A DNA stretch of 64,000 nt from Deinococcus marmoris (GTDB lineage Bacteria; Deinococcota; Deinococci; Deinococcales; Deinococcaceae). Numbering within the stretch: the stretch's first letter is position 1; each line of letters opens with the position of its first letter. Location: the NCBI RefSeq assembly GCF_001949125.1, contig NZ_MSTI01000044.1:1-64000 (forward strand), in the 5' to 3' direction. The notes beneath the pieces are model-generated. The model was not told where the DNA came from and ran no database searches. It worked only from the letters and a program-made list of their open reading frames with translations. Shown one piece after another: positions 29,311 through 42,895 of this stretch. A program made the translations under genes and the position numbers.

Positions 29311-30356
29311 ATTGCCTCTTTCGGCGAGTGGCTTAGCACGTCGTGGCCATCTTCGGTGACCAGCAGCAGGTCCTCGATTCGCACGCCGCCCACGTCCGGC
29401 AGGTACGCGCCCGGCTCGATGGTGATGACCATGCCTGCTGCCAGCACATCATCACTCGTTCCACGCAGCCCTGGCCCCTCGTGGACCTCCAAGCCGACGC
29501 CGTGGCCCAGCGAATGCACGAACGCCTCGCCCAGCCCGTGCCCGGTCAGGATGTCGCGCGCGATCTTGTCCAGATCGGCGGCCCGCACGCCCGGCTTGAC
29601 GGCTTTGATGGCGGCTTCTTCCGCCTCCAGCACCGCGTTGTAGATCCGCTTCATCTCATCGGAAGGCTGGCCCACCGCCACCGTGCGGGTCATGTCGCTG
29701 TTGTAACCGTTCAGCTTTGCGCCCATGTCCACCGTGACCAGTTCGCCGTCCTCGATCACCCGCGCCGAGGCATGTCCATGCGGCATCGCCCCGCGTGGCC
29801 CGCTCGCCACGATCACGCCGAAGGCACTCCCGGCCCCGGCCTTTCGCAGTCGCGTCTCGATTTCCAGCGCAATGTCCAGTTCCCGCGCCCCAGCGACGAT
29901 CAGGGGGCGGACTTCCGAAAACACCTGATCTGCCAGATCCTGCGCCGCCCGGATCGCCGCGATCTCGTCCGCCGTCTTGATCTGCCGCAGACCCTGAATC
30001 AGACCGCGCAGAGGCACCAGTTCGGCGTCCGGCCAGTGTTCCTTAAGGTCTTCCAGACCCGCCACGGTCAGGCTGTCGGCCTCGAACCCAACCCTCTGAC
30101 CCCGGACCCCCTCCGCCGCGTGCTGGAAGGTTTCCGGTGGCCGGGCGATGAACTGGGGCACACCCGATTCCTCGCGCGCCTGCACGGTGTAACGGGCGTC
30201 GGTGTACAGCGTGGCCCCGTCCGCCGTGACCAGCACCTTGCCGTCTTCGGGCGACGTGAAGCCCGTCAGCGCCCGCACATTGGCCGGGTGGCTGACCCAC
30301 AACCCCGTCACGCCCGCCTCTTTCATCGCGTCTCTCACCTGTTGCAATTGGCTCAT
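29307..30356 (-). CDS. Xaa-Pro aminopeptidase (M24B)
   Basis: A 349-residue creatinase-fold metallopeptidase that removes N-terminal residues before proline. The N-terminal domain (about 1-120) precedes the pita-bread domain, whose metal ligands appear in order: [19 protein letters not shown] (two Asp), the His of [20 protein letters not shown], and [10 protein letters not shown]. The ATG at 30356 has no Shine-Dalgarno but TAGCGT lies 8 bp upstream. The frame is open far upstream, overlapping the divergent sucC, which I regard as a shadow. rlpA follows with a 4-bp overlap. Confidence 0.92.
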   Translation of the reverse strand: MSQLQQVRDAMKEAGVTGLWVSHPANVRALTGFTSPEDGKVLVTADGATLYTDARYTVQAREESGVPQFIARPPETFQHAAEGVRGQRVGFEADSLTVAGLEDLKEHWPDAELVPLRGLIQGLRQIKTADEIAAIRAAQDLADQVFSEVRPLIVAGARELDIALEIETRLRKAGAGSAFGVIVASGPRGAMPHGHASARVIEDGELVTVDMGAKLNGYNSDMTRTVAVGQPSDEMKRIYNAVLEAEEAAIKAVKPGVRAADLDKIARDILTGHGLGEAFVHSLGHGVGLEVHEGPGLRGTSDDVLAAGMVITIEPGAYLPDVGGVRIEDLLLVTEDGHDVLSHSPKEAI

Positions 30357-30554
30357 CACCCAGGACGCTAACACTTTGCCCTTCCCCTGTTCGTGGCGTG
30401 CCCGCAACCTGTCCCCGTTCAGGAGACAACCCGCCGTTAAGGTTTCGCCCGTGAAAGTGCGCGTCAATCTGACAGGACGCTTATACTCCTCTATCGGGAC
30501 AACACCAGATTTTTGATCACAGGCCAACCCAGGCCGCCCCAAGGAGGGAGAAAC

Positions 30555-32647
<2,093 letters not shown>

Positions 32648-32664
32648 TTCAAGTTGTTTGAGGG

Positions 32665-32695
32665 GAGACTGCCAGCGGATCGGCAGTCTCTTTTT
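32665..32695 (+). terminator. Rho-independent terminator of sucCD
   Basis: A 9-bp stem GAGACTGCC/GGCAGTCTC (32665-32673 and 32682-32690) is followed by five T residues. Confidence 0.92.
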
Positions 32696-32797
32696 CTATT
32701 TCCTGATGTGGTTTTCCTGGCATGTCGCCTTCGATCTGGTCAGCTTGATAAACGTGGGAGTCACGTCCAGATCAGCCGCACGGCATAGACTGAACCT

Positions 32798-33367
32798 ATG
32801 AATACCCGTCTCCTGCTGTCCCTGGCGCTGGGCCTGACCATGCCCGCAGCGTCGGCCCTGACCGTCACGGGCATGGTGCAGGGCAGCGTTACCCCGGAGT
32901 CCCGGATCGGGGGCTTTGCGGTCACGCCGTTCGGGCAACCCGTGCAGGAACTGGTCAGTGCGCCCCTGGACGGCGGTGGTTTCCGGCTCGACATCCCTGC
33001 CGCCGCGCCGCCCGCCCGCGCGCAGGCCGTGTTGACCGCGCAGAACGTGTCCTGGCCCGGCGTGATCGATCCGGTGCTGATCAGCGCCGCTGCACAGGCA
33101 GGCGAGCTGAAATTCTTCGTATACCGTGATCAGAATGGCAACGCCCGCCACGACGACAACGAGGCTTTACGCGAAGTCAGCCCGATGGTGGGCAAGGCCT
33201 CGCTGTTCATTCCCTGGGTCAGCGCCGATGTTACCGTGAGCGCGAACAAGGGCTATCAGGTGGCACTCAAAAAGGGCTGGAACGCCTTTCTGGTGGATGT
33301 GGGGCGGGCAGTCAACGTGCAGATTTACCTGGATGGAACCGGGGTGACTCTTTCGCTTGGGCGCTAG
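32798..33367 (+). CDS. Secreted hypothetical protein
   Basis: A 189-residue protein with a Sec signal peptide (MNTRLLLSLALGLTMPAASA, cleavage near residue 20) and a beta-rich mature part. The segment FFVYRDQNGNARHDDNEA resembles calcium-binding DxDxNxxxD loops seen in SdrD/carboxypeptidase-regulatory-like beta-sandwich domains, so a calcium-stabilised beta sandwich is a reasonable guess. TAGACT lies 6 bp before the ATG and there is no Shine-Dalgarno, indicating a leaderless transcript. Specific function is unknown. Confidence 0.78.
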   Translation: MNTRLLLSLALGLTMPAASALTVTGMVQGSVTPESRIGGFAVTPFGQPVQELVSAPLDGGGFRLDIPAAAPPARAQAVLTAQNVSWPGVIDPVLISAAAQAGELKFFVYRDQNGNARHDDNEALREVSPMVGKASLFIPWVSADVTVSANKGYQVALKKGWNAFLVDVGRAVNVQIYLDGTGVTLSLGR

Positions 33368-33473
33368 AACACCTGACCGTAGAGAAGCGCCGGAGTCCTC
33401 CTCCGAGGCTGCTGACGCTGTTTTAAGTTGGTGGCAAAAATGATGAACCCATTGAAGTAAAAGACAACATTTC

Positions 33474-33512
33474 TTTCACTATCTAGATTTATCGTGAATA
33501 GTTTCACTTGAT
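33474..33512 (+). repeat. TTCACGA palindromic repeat, copy 2
   Basis: TTTCACTATC, GATTTATCGTGAA and TTTCACTTGAT occur in order, with a degenerate left arm. The copy lies between two plus-strand genes in a 208-bp AT-rich gap that otherwise contains only the promoter of the hydrolase pair. Confidence 0.65.
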
Positions 33513-33575
33513 GATCTTCTTTATCTCCACTGCTACGCCGCAATCCGCCAGAAGCGGCGCGCTATCCTGCCCGGC

Positions 33576-34313
33576 GTGTCCAGCGGTATCTATGAGCGTT
33601 CAGGAGTGAAGATGCATTACCGCGTCTCGGGGGAGGGGTCGCCGATAGTGCTGGTGCATGGGCTGAGCGGCTCCGGGCGCTGGTGGCGCAGGAACCTTGA
33701 GGCCCTGTCCGGGCGCCACCGGGTCTATACCCTGGACCTGCTCGGCTACGGCTCGTCCCGCCGCCAGCGTGCCCTGTCCGTGCGCGAGAGTGCGGCCCTG
33801 ATCTCCGACTGGCTGGACGCCGAGGACCTGTGGGGCATCACCCTCATCGGCCACTCGATGGGCGGCCACATCTGTATCCGGCTGGCAGCGGGGCACCCGC
33901 AGCGGATAGAGAATCTGGTGCTGGTGTGTGCCAGTGGTCTGCTCAAGGCCAGCGCCTACCGCACCGCCCTGAACCTGCCGCGTGCCCTGATCACTGGGCG
34001 CAAACGTTTTGTGCCGCGCATCCTGACCGACGCCCTGCTGGCCGGCCCGCTGAACCTGTGGCGCAACGCAAGCGATCTCCTCAAGGACAGCGTGCAGGAC
34101 TGCCTGCCCATGATCACTTCCAGAACCCTGGTGGTCTGGGGCGAGCGTGACGCCCTGGTGCCGCTGCCGCTGGGGCAGATGCTGGCCCGCTCGATTGCGG
34201 GGGCGCGGCTGGAGATCATCCCGCACGCCGGGCATGTGGTCATGGTGGACGCGCCAGAAGCGTTCAACGCTGCCGTGCTTGATTTCGTGGATGGTCCGCA
34301 GGCTGCCGGATGA
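33576..34313 (+). CDS. Alpha/beta hydrolase, first of tandem pair
   Basis: A 245-residue alpha/beta-fold hydrolase. The oxyanion region LVHGLSGSGRWW, nucleophile elbow IGHSMGGH (catalytic Ser), acid in WGERDALVP and histidine in IPHAGHVVMVDAPEAF are all in place. Such enzymes hydrolyse esters, lactones or C-C bonds; the substrate is unknown. GTG at 33576 has no Shine-Dalgarno but TATCCT 7 bp upstream, a leaderless pattern. It overlaps the next hydrolase gene by 4 bp. Confidence 0.88.
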   Translation: MSSGIYERSGVKMHYRVSGEGSPIVLVHGLSGSGRWWRRNLEALSGRHRVYTLDLLGYGSSRRQRALSVRESAALISDWLDAEDLWGITLIGHSMGGHICIRLAAGHPQRIENLVLVCASGLLKASAYRTALNLPRALITGRKRFVPRILTDALLAGPLNLWRNASDLLKDSVQDCLPMITSRTLVVWGERDALVPLPLGQMLARSIAGARLEIIPHAGHVVMVDAPEAFNAAVLDFVDGPQAAG

Positions 34314-35059
34314 GTCAGGGACACGCGCTGTACCTGGAAGTGGATGGTCTGCGGACACACGCCTGGGTGCGTGGCAACGGTCCGCCACTGGTGATCGTCC
34401 CGGGCCTGGGCTGCGCGTCGTGGATGTACGTGCGCCTCTCGCGTGAGCTGGCGCGCAGCCGCACGGTTTACGTCTATGACCCGCCTGGCCACGGCTACAG
34501 CCAGGGCCTGCGCCACTTGCCGGACTGTATCGAGCAGCTTACCGATCATCTGGCCCACTGGCTGGACGCGGCAGGACTGAAAGGATCACCCATCTTCGGG
34601 CATTCGCTGGGGGGAGAGGTGGCCTTCGATCTGGCGGCCCGATATCCGAAGCACGCGGGCGCATTGATCGCCTGCGCGCCCACCGGTATTCCCGAAAACC
34701 CCAGCGTCCCTGCCCAACTTGTCCGGCTGCTGGTCGATCTGCCCCGCGAAAGGCTGGGGTTGCTGATTCCTGGCCTGCGTGCCTACGCCCACTGCGGCGT
34801 GCGGCGAATGCTGAAGCTGGCACAGGATCAGGATGGGCATGACACCGGCCCCCTGTTGGCGCACATCCATGTGCCGACGCTGCTTGTGGACGGCACGTCC
34901 GATCCTGTGATCCGCCTGTGGACCCTGGAGGCCATCCGCAAAGCTATTCCTGCCGCGTATGTCTGTGAAATCAGGGGCGGCACGCACGCTCTGACTGACG
35001 TCTTTCCGCGCACCGTGGCCCGCTACACACTGGACTTTCTGAAAGCCGTCAATCAATAG
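34310..35059 (+). CDS. Alpha/beta hydrolase, second of tandem pair
   Basis: A 249-residue alpha/beta hydrolase with IVPGLGCASW, nucleophile elbow FGHSLGGEVAFDLAAR, acid in VDGTSDPVI and a C-terminal GGTHALTDVFP carrying the histidine. It is coupled to the preceding gene through an ATGA overlap and is clearly related to it, so the pair probably arose by duplication and may act on related substrates. Confidence 0.88.
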   Translation: MSQGHALYLEVDGLRTHAWVRGNGPPLVIVPGLGCASWMYVRLSRELARSRTVYVYDPPGHGYSQGLRHLPDCIEQLTDHLAHWLDAAGLKGSPIFGHSLGGEVAFDLAARYPKHAGALIACAPTGIPENPSVPAQLVRLLVDLPRERLGLLIPGLRAYAHCGVRRMLKLAQDQDGHDTGPLLAHIHVPTLLVDGTSDPVIRLWTLEAIRKAIPAAYVCEIRGGTHALTDVFPRTVARYTLDFLKAVNQ

Positions 35060-35067
35060 TCCATAAA

Positions 35068-35106
35068 TTTTTCACGATCTGGATTTATCGTGAAACTATT
35101 CACTAA
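35068..35106 (+). repeat. TTCACGA palindromic repeat, copy 3
   Basis: TTTTCACGATCT, GGATTTATCGTGAAA and TATTCACT occur in order between the convergent hydrolase pair and aspS. Confidence 0.72.
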
Positions 35107-35116
35107 TAGAAACTGC

Positions 35117-35140
35117 AAAAAGGGAGGTCAAACGCCTCCC
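35117..35140 (-). terminator. Rho-independent terminator of hisS-aspS
   Basis: On the minus strand the stem GGGAGG/CCTCCC (arms 35135-35140 and 35122-35127) is followed by TTTTT. Confidence 0.8.
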
Positions 35141-35146
35141 CATTCT

Positions 35147-36892
35147 TTATCCTCGCGCCAGATCCAGTCCCACCTCGGCCAGTTGTGCCGCCGAAACGGG
35201 GGAGGGGGCCAGGGCCATCAGGTCCGCGCCCCGGTTGTTCTTGGGAAAGGCGATCACCTCGCGGATGCTGCCTGCCCCGGCCATAACCATCACCAGACGG
35301 TCAAAACCCCAGGCGATGCCGCCGTGCGGAGGCGTACCGGATTCCAGCGCGTCCAGAAAGAAGCCGAACTGCCGCCGCGCTTCCTCGGGGGTAAAGCCGA
35401 TGGCCGCGAACATCTGTTCCTGCACCGCCGGATCGTGGATACGCACACTGCCACCGCCGATCTCGAAACCGTTGAGAACCAGATCGTAGGCCTGGGCGCG
35501 AATCTCGCCCTGACGCTCGGTGCCGAAGAGAGCCACATCCTCGGGGTGCGGGGCAGTGAAGGGGTGGTGCATGTAGGTCCAGCTCGCGCTGTCCTCGTCG
35601 TATTCCAGTTGGGGGAAATCGATGACCCAGGAGACGTGGAACTGCGGGCCAGCCGCCGCCAGGGCAAACAGATCGCGCAGGCTCAGGCGGACGGCCCCCA
35701 GCGCCGTGACTGCCCGCTTCCAGTCGCCTGCCGCGAAGAGCAGGGTGCCGCCGTCTTGCACGCCCGTTTTCTCCAGCAGCGCCGCCGTCTGATCGCCCAG
35801 GAACTTGCTGATGCCCCCGGTGAATCCTTCCCCGTTGCGCTTGGCCCAGGCCAGACCCTTCGCGCCGTTCTGCTTGGCCACCCGCTCCAGTTCGTCGATC
35901 TGCTTGCGGGACAGTTCCGATGTGGCCAGCACCTTGACCGTCTGGGCACTGGCGAAAGCAGCGAACTCGCCACCCGCAAACAACTCTGTCACGTCCGCAA
36001 ACTCCATGCCAAAGCGAAGGTCAGGCTTATCGGAGCCGTAACGGTCCATCGCGTCCTGATAACTCAGGCGGGGAAAGGGGAGGGACAGGTCCACATTTAA
36101 TACGGTCTTGAAGACGTGTGAGAGCAAACGCTCCTGCAATTCCAGCACGTCCTCCTGATCCACGAAGGACATCTCCATATCGAGCTGCGTGAAGTCTGGC
36201 TGGCGGTCCGCGCGCAGATCCTCGTCGCGGAAACAACGGGCGAGCTGGTAATAGCGGTCAAATCCGGCGATCATCAGCAGTTGCTTGAACAGTTGCGGAC
36301 TCTGGGGCAGGGCGTAAAACTCGCCGGGGTTCAGACGGCTGGGGACCAGAAAATCCCGCGCACCCTCCGGGGTGGATTTGGTGAGCATGGGGGTTTCGAC
36401 GGCCACGAAGCCCTCAGCGTCCAGAAAGGCCGTGACCGCCGCCGTCGCCCTGCTGCGGAGCATGAGAGAGCGCTGCATCTCCGGGCGGCGCAGGTCCAGA
36501 TAGCGGTACTTGAGGCGGATATCCTCGGCCACGTCCGCGCCTTTTTCCAGCTCGAAGGGTGGAGTTTTGGCCGTATTCAGCACCTTCACGCGAGAGGCAA
36601 TCACCTCGTAATCTGCCGCGCCACCCTTGCGCTGGCTTTCCGGGCGCAGTTGATAGGTGCCTTCAACCTCGGTCACGTACTCGGCGCGCAGGCGATCCGC
36701 CTCGGCAAAGGCGGGGGAATCTGGCTCCACCTGCACCTGAATCAGGCCGCTGCGGTCCCGCAATTCCAGAAAGATCAATCCGCCCAGATCGCGGCGGCGG
36801 TTGACCCAGCCCTGTACGGTGACGGTCTGCCCGGCGTAATTTTGCCCGGCGTGGGTGGGGGAGAGGTGGCCGATCATGGCGGTGCGTTTCAT
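35147..36892 (-). CDS. aspS: Aspartyl-tRNA synthetase, bacterial type
   Basis: A 581-residue class II synthetase. The N-terminal OB fold ([29 protein letters not shown]) binds the anticodon, motif 2 is [24 protein letters not shown], and the GAD insertion of bacterial AspRS occupies about residues 285-410. Motif 3 reads [11 protein letters not shown]. The bacterial architecture suggests the discriminating AspRS1; Deinococcus usually has a second archaeal-type enzyme elsewhere. CAGGAG precedes the ATG, which overlaps the hisS stop by 4 bp. Confidence 0.96.
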   Translation of the reverse strand: MKRTAMIGHLSPTHAGQNYAGQTVTVQGWVNRRRDLGGLIFLELRDRSGLIQVQVEPDSPAFAEADRLRAEYVTEVEGTYQLRPESQRKGGAADYEVIASRVKVLNTAKTPPFELEKGADVAEDIRLKYRYLDLRRPEMQRSLMLRSRATAAVTAFLDAEGFVAVETPMLTKSTPEGARDFLVPSRLNPGEFYALPQSPQLFKQLLMIAGFDRYYQLARCFRDEDLRADRQPDFTQLDMEMSFVDQEDVLELQERLLSHVFKTVLNVDLSLPFPRLSYQDAMDRYGSDKPDLRFGMEFADVTELFAGGEFAAFASAQTVKVLATSELSRKQIDELERVAKQNGAKGLAWAKRNGEGFTGGISKFLGDQTAALLEKTGVQDGGTLLFAAGDWKRAVTALGAVRLSLRDLFALAAAGPQFHVSWVIDFPQLEYDEDSASWTYMHHPFTAPHPEDVALFGTERQGEIRAQAYDLVLNGFEIGGGSVRIHDPAVQEQMFAAIGFTPEEARRQFGFFLDALESGTPPHGGIAWGFDRLVMVMAGAGSIREVIAFPKNNRGADLMALAPSPVSAAQLAEVGLDLARG

Positions 36893-38247
36893 GGGGACTC
36901 CTGTGGAGTTGGGTTGTGGGGCGTGGGTTGTGGGTTGTGGGAAAAGTTCGAGGTTTGCTTCTCGGCTTCGAGAAAGGCCGCAAGCTCCGAAACCCCAATC
37001 ACGCGCTGTTCGCCACTCTGCAAATTCTTGAGACTCAGGGTTCCGTTCTCGATTTCTTGCGAACCAAGTAAAGCGATCCAGCGCACGCCCCGGCGTTCGG
37101 CGTCCTTGAAAGCACTGCCCGGTTTCATGGCACGGTAGGCGAACTCGGTGCGGGCCACGGCGCGGGCATCTATCGCGATCTTCGCCGCGTGCGGCACGTT
37201 CGCCTCATCCAGTGCGACGACATAGAGGAGTGGTCCCTCGGTCTGAGGGAGTTCAACACCCTCGGCCTCCAGCGCCAGCAACAGCCGCTCGACACCAAAA
37301 GCCCAGCCGATCCCTGGTGTGGCCTGCCCGCCTAGAATCTCGGCCAGACCGTCGTAGCGTCCCCCCCCACCCAGCGCGGATTTTGCCCCCACGCCCTCGT
37401 GGTGCAGTTCCCAGGCCGTGCGGCGATAATAGTCCAGCCCGCGCACGATGCTGGGATCGAGGTCATACGGCACGCCCCAGTCCTTCAAATAGCCCTGAAC
37501 GGCTTCAAAGTGTGCCCGCGCCTCGTCTCCCAGAAAATCGAGCATCGGCTTGACGCTCAACTCGGCAATCAAGTCCTGATCGCCCTCGCTCTTGGAATCC
37601 AGAATCCGCATCGGGTTGCGGGTCAGGCGGTCTTTAGAGTCGTCGGAAAGCCTGTCGAGATGCGCGGTGAACAACTCCCGCAGATAGGCGTTGTAAGCCT
37701 CTCTATCTGCTGGATCGCCGATACTCCCCAGCTTGACGCGCACTTCCTTCAGGCCCAACTCGCGCACCACGTCCACCATCAGAGCAATCGCCTCTGCATC
37801 CACGAGGGGATCGGCGCTGCCCAGCACCTCGTAATCCACCTGATGAAACTGGCGGTAGCGGCCCTTCTGCACGTTCTCGGCGCGGAAGATCGGCCCGGAA
37901 GTCCACAGTTTCAGCGGCGTGGGCAACTGCTTGAGGCCGTTCTGGAGGTAGGCCCGCACGATGGCCGCCGTGCCCTCCGGGCGCAGGATGAACCCGCCGT
38001 GGTCCCCGAAGTAGTACACAGTAAACATTTCCTTGCGGACGATGTCGGTGCTGTCGCCCACGCCGCGCTTGACCAGTTCGGCTTCCTCGAAGACGGGCGT
38101 ATCGATGCGCTGCGCTCCGGCCCGCTCCAGCACGCGCCGCGCGGTTTCAGTCAGCCAGATATGCGCGGCGGCACTGGTGACGGGTGAGAGTTTGGGACTG
38201 CCCGGTGGCAGCAGATCGTTGGTCCCCTTGGGGCGGGTAATCGCCAT
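36889..38247 (-). CDS. hisS: Histidyl-tRNA synthetase
   Basis: A 452-residue class II synthetase starting [15 protein letters not shown]. Motif 2 is [21 protein letters not shown], and the histidine-specific motif [17 protein letters not shown] is near residue 269. A C-terminal tail of about 25 residues ([14 protein letters not shown]) is encoded by a G/T-rich repeat and looks non-essential. hisS and aspS are coupled by an ATGA overlap. TAGACT lies 10 bp before the start. Confidence 0.95.
   Translation of the reverse strand: MAITRPKGTNDLLPPGSPKLSPVTSAAAHIWLTETARRVLERAGAQRIDTPVFEEAELVKRGVGDSTDIVRKEMFTVYYFGDHGGFILRPEGTAAIVRAYLQNGLKQLPTPLKLWTSGPIFRAENVQKGRYRQFHQVDYEVLGSADPLVDAEAIALMVDVVRELGLKEVRVKLGSIGDPADREAYNAYLRELFTAHLDRLSDDSKDRLTRNPMRILDSKSEGDQDLIAELSVKPMLDFLGDEARAHFEAVQGYLKDWGVPYDLDPSIVRGLDYYRRTAWELHHEGVGAKSALGGGGRYDGLAEILGGQATPGIGWAFGVERLLLALEAEGVELPQTEGPLLYVVALDEANVPHAAKIAIDARAVARTEFAYRAMKPGSAFKDAERRGVRWIALLGSQEIENGTLSLKNLQSGEQRVIGVSELAAFLEAEKQTSNFSHNPQPTPHNPTPQESP
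36911..36941 (+). other. Predicted G-quadruplex at the hisS-aspS junction
   Basis: Five runs of at least three G (36911-36913, 36918-36921, 36925-36927, 36932-36934, 36939-36941) are separated by loops of 3-4 nt on the plus strand, which is the template strand for hisS and aspS. The same bases encode the hisS C-terminal tail, about 20 bp before the aspS start. Confidence 0.6.
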
Positions 38248-38309
38248 AACAGAGGGGAGTCTACGGGTCTGAAGGTCAAAGGGTCAAAGACGGAGGCGCA
38301 AACAGGGGA

Positions 38310-38343
38310 GGGGCCGCCTCTCCCATTCAGGAAAGGCGGCCCC
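38310..38343. terminator. GC-rich hairpin downstream of the TIG lipoprotein
   Basis: A 9-bp perfect stem GGGGCCGCC/GGCGGCCCC (38310-38318 and 38335-38343) follows the minus-strand lipoprotein stop. There is little T after it on that strand, so terminator activity is uncertain. Confidence 0.5.
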
Positions 38344-38355
38344 CGGAAAGAGGAC

Positions 38356-38724
38356 TTACTGGCGGACGCTGTAGGGCAGGCCGGTGGACTGCTTACCCGC
38401 GACTTCCACAAACAGCCAGCTTCCGCCCACCGGGGCGTCGGCGGGAATGGTCAGAACGATCTCGCTGTCGGTCCAGGACTGAATGGCCGAGGCCGGGAAG
38501 ACGTAGCCGCCTTTCCCGGTTTCATCGGCCCCCAGGCGAACCTGCCCGGTGCCAGGGCCACCCAGATAACGGCCCTGAACGGTGAGTGAACCGCCGCGCG
38601 TGGCGGCTTCCGAGACTTTGATCAGCACAGGCGTTACCGTCACGAAGCGGTCTGTGGATTGAGAGGGCGCGCAGGACGCCAGAGCGCCTACCATGAGTGA
38701 AGAAGCAACCAAGAAACGCAGCAT
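38356..38724 (-). CDS. Small lipoprotein with IPT/TIG-like domain
   Basis: A 122-residue lipoprotein: signal sequence [17 protein letters not shown] with acylated Cys at residue 17, then a single Ig-like domain whose [13 protein letters not shown] and [11 protein letters not shown] segments match IPT/TIG folds. It is likely anchored in the envelope as a binding or structural module. The ATG at 38724 is chosen for its GGAGGCTG Shine-Dalgarno and signal-peptide fit over an upstream ATG at 38745. Confidence 0.8.
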   Translation of the reverse strand: MLRFLVASSLMVGALASCAPSQSTDRFVTVTPVLIKVSEAATRGGSLTVQGRYLGGPGTGQVRLGADETGKGGYVFPASAIQSWTDSEIVLTIPADAPVGGSWLFVEVAGKQSTGLPYSVRQ

Positions 38725-38751
38725 AGCAACAGCCTCCGAATTCACAGTCTA

Positions 38752-39720
38752 ATGAAAGGTCAGATGACAGGTCAAACCTCCCCCCCCGTCCCCCCCAACA
38801 CTCCCAAGGCCGTGCGCGTGCTGGTCGTCTTTAATCCCAAGAGCGGCAACGGCGACAGCGATCTGCCGGAATTCGTGCGTCTGCTGCGGGCAGGCGGGGC
38901 CGAGGTGGTGCAGCGGGAAACCAAAAAGGACACGCCGCTGGCAGAACAGGTCAATGACCTGCACGCCTTTGACATCCTGGTCGCGGCTGGGGGAGACGGA
39001 ACCGTGAGCAGCCTGGCCTACGCCATCCGCGACAGTGGCGTGCCGTTGCTGGCCTTTCCCGCCGGAACCGCCAACCTGATCGCGCAGAATCTGGATCTGC
39101 CCACCACCGCGCCAGAACTGGCTGATCTGGTGCTGGCTGGGCACTGCATCACCGTCGATCTGGGAGAAATCGAAGTGGGCGGCAAGAAGAACGGGTTTGC
39201 CATGCTGGCCGGGGCCGGGGCGGACGCTGCCATGATCCGCGACAGCGAGGATCTGAAGGAACACTTTGGCGTGATGGCCTACGTCCTGAGCGCCATGAAG
39301 CAGCTCAACCCGAAAAAGACGACGTTCACGCTGACCATCGACGGCAAGACGCGAGAATTCGAGGGCATCGGCGTGATGGCCGCCAACTTCGGGATGGCCA
39401 ATTACCGCATGCCGATCACGACTGACATCGATCCGGGGGACGGACAGCTCACGGTGGTGTTGCTGAAAGCGGGCAATCTGCTGCGCCTGATTCCCAACCT
39501 GATCGACTCGCTGCGGGCCAAGCTGAACCTGGGAGACCCTCTGTTCAGCGGCAATCTGGAGACCCTGCACGCCTGCGAGATCACGGTAGAGGCCGCCGAT
39601 CCCTTCCCGCTGCAATACGACGGCGAGCTGATGGAGGAGACGACGCCGTTCACGGCCCGCATTCTGCCCGGCGCGGCGCGGTTCATCACGGCGGCCAGGA
39701 AGGAAGAGGTGGAGACGTAA
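38752..39720 (+). CDS. Diacylglycerol-kinase-family lipid kinase
   Basis: A 322-residue protein of the DagK/YegS/sphingosine-kinase fold, which phosphorylates lipid hydroxyls using ATP. It has the start of the catalytic domain [10 protein letters not shown], the nucleotide-binding [19 protein letters not shown], and the C-terminal beta-sandwich with LQYDGELME. DgkB activity on diacylglycerol is plausible. The start may be the ATG at 38752 or that at 38764, which has AAAGG five bases upstream. It is divergent from the lipoprotein gene, only 27 bp away. Confidence 0.9.
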   Translation: MKGQMTGQTSPPVPPNTPKAVRVLVVFNPKSGNGDSDLPEFVRLLRAGGAEVVQRETKKDTPLAEQVNDLHAFDILVAAGGDGTVSSLAYAIRDSGVPLLAFPAGTANLIAQNLDLPTTAPELADLVLAGHCITVDLGEIEVGGKKNGFAMLAGAGADAAMIRDSEDLKEHFGVMAYVLSAMKQLNPKKTTFTLTIDGKTREFEGIGVMAANFGMANYRMPITTDIDPGDGQLTVVLLKAGNLLRLIPNLIDSLRAKLNLGDPLFSGNLETLHACEITVEAADPFPLQYDGELMEETTPFTARILPGAARFITAARKEEVET

Positions 39721-39743
39721 GCACAAGTCGTTATGTTTCAGGG

Positions 39744-40238
39744 GTGGCGAACTCCATTCTCGTGACCGAAGACGAGAGAAGCTGCCGGGTCTGCCACCAG
39801 ACCAAGCTCCTGCAACTTTTTCCAAAGAACCGCCCTGATGGAAGTCGGTTTTTTCGCTGTCTGGACTGTCAGGCCACCGCATATAAGACGAGATACCACC
39901 AGGATGACCGAAGGCGCGCCCTTCAGGTTGCCTACAGCATGAACGGAAGTGTGGAACGGCGCTTTCCAGATCTGGAGCGTTTACCGCCCGAGCAACTTGT
40001 CGAGATCATGGTGACAACGAGAACCTGCCGCTACTGTGGTCTCCCCAATGGCAATTCGGGGCGCGGCTTTCAACTCGATCACGTCATTCCGTTGTCCAGG
40101 GGCGGCCCACATGAACTCAGCAACATCGCGCTGTGCTGTGACCGCTGCAACCGTGCCAAGTGGGATTCCACAGAGGCCGAATATCTGGACTGGCTGCGTG
40201 AGGCGGCGGCAAGATTGACCAGCGTCGCCAAAGAATAA
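39744..40238 (+). CDS. HNH endonuclease with N-terminal zinc ribbon
   Basis: A 164-residue protein. An N-terminal cysteine cluster (CRVCHQTK ... RCLDCQ) is followed by an HNH nuclease domain: CRYCG, LDHVIPLSRGG, NIALCCDRCNRAK. Such HNH proteins can be homing, restriction or phage-derived nucleases. GTG at 39744 has TATGTT 6 bp upstream and no Shine-Dalgarno. By eye its base composition is less GC-rich than its neighbours, consistent with acquisition by transfer. It is followed by the tyrosine recombinase. Confidence 0.88.
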   Translation: MANSILVTEDERSCRVCHQTKLLQLFPKNRPDGSRFFRCLDCQATAYKTRYHQDDRRRALQVAYSMNGSVERRFPDLERLPPEQLVEIMVTTRTCRYCGLPNGNSGRGFQLDHVIPLSRGGPHELSNIALCCDRCNRAKWDSTEAEYLDWLREAAARLTSVAKE

Positions 40239-40293
40239 TCTTATGTCCTATAATTTCACTTATGAGAAGTAGAAGCCTGGAGATGGGCCAACA

Positions 40294-41340
40294 ATGACCG
40301 AGGGTGCCCTGGTCCTGGCCTCACGCTGGTCAAACGCCGCCAACCGTAGGCGTGAAGGTTTACGAGCGGCGCACGAGCAGAATGCCGACGCCCTGACCGA
40401 TCTGCTGGTGACCTATATGCGCCTGAAATCCAGCCGGGGCGCGCGGGTCAGTCAGATGACGCTGGACCACTACTGCGAATCGGTCCGGCGCTTTCTGGCC
40501 TTCACCGGACCGCCGGAAACGCCCGAACGGGCACTGAACCAGTTGGCCGCCGAGGACTTCGAGGTCTGGATGTTGACCATGCAGCAGGCGAGTCTGGCCG
40601 CGTCCAGCATCAAACGCCATCTTTACGGTGTGCGGAACCTGATGAAGGCGCTGGTCTGGGCCGGGGCGATTGCCAGCGATCCCAGTGCCGGGGTACGGCC
40701 TCCCAGTGACACGACACCCGCCCATGCCAAGAAACAGGCGCTGTCCGTGGCGCGGTATGCGGAACTGCTGACCCTGCCTGCCTCCATGCACCCTGCCGAC
40801 ACCCTGCGCGCCCACCGGGACATGCTGCTGCTGGAACTCGGCGGCAGCCTGGGCCTGCGCGCGGCAGAACTGGTGGGGCTGAATGCCACAGACATAGACC
40901 TCAACGAACGTCAGTTGCGGGTGCTGGGCAAGGGTGGCAAGGGGCGGACGGTGCCCCTGACCGCGCGGGTGGAACGCAGCCTGCGTCTGTGGCTGATGTC
41001 GCGCTCGTCATTGCAAGCCCTGAACAAGCTGGGTACGTCAGCCCTGCTGGTCTCGCTGAGTGGACGCAACTATGGAGGACGGCTGACCACCAAGGGCGCA
41101 CGCACGATTGCTGCCACGTACTATCAGGAGCTGGGCCTGGCCCCCGAGTTGTGGGGCCTGCATACCCTGCGGCGCACGGCGGGCACCCATCTCTACCGCG
41201 CCACGCGTGATCTGCACGTTGTTGCCGACGTACTGGGCCACGCGTCGGTCAACACCTCGGCCATCTACGCCAAGATGGACACGGAAGTGCGGCGCGAGGC
41301 GATGGAAGCGATGGAACGCTTGCGTGAGCCACAGGACTGA
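40294..41340 (+). CDS. Tyrosine recombinase (XerC/D-like integrase)
   Basis: A 348-residue site-specific recombinase. A SAM-like core-binding domain (about 35-130) precedes the catalytic domain with Arg in [11 protein letters not shown], Lys in [11 protein letters not shown], His-x-x-Arg in [12 protein letters not shown], His in [10 protein letters not shown] and nucleophile Tyr in IYAKMD. It could be the housekeeping Xer recombinase or the integrase of a small element shared with the HNH gene. A consensus -10 TATAAT lies at 40249-40254, and GGAG precedes the ATG. Its stop directly abuts the lnt stop. Confidence 0.9.
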   Translation: MTEGALVLASRWSNAANRRREGLRAAHEQNADALTDLLVTYMRLKSSRGARVSQMTLDHYCESVRRFLAFTGPPETPERALNQLAAEDFEVWMLTMQQASLAASSIKRHLYGVRNLMKALVWAGAIASDPSAGVRPPSDTTPAHAKKQALSVARYAELLTLPASMHPADTLRAHRDMLLLELGGSLGLRAAELVGLNATDIDLNERQLRVLGKGGKGRTVPLTARVERSLRLWLMSRSSLQALNKLGTSALLVSLSGRNYGGRLTTKGARTIAATYYQELGLAPELWGLHTLRRTAGTHLYRATRDLHVVADVLGHASVNTSAIYAKMDTEVRREAMEAMERLREPQD

Positions 41341-42819
<1,479 letters not shown>

Positions 42820-42895
42820 GATAGGGGGCAGGGGATGAAAAGGTCAGGGGGTGTGCCTGTCCCTCACGCGGGCTGTGGGTTAAGATGACGGCACT

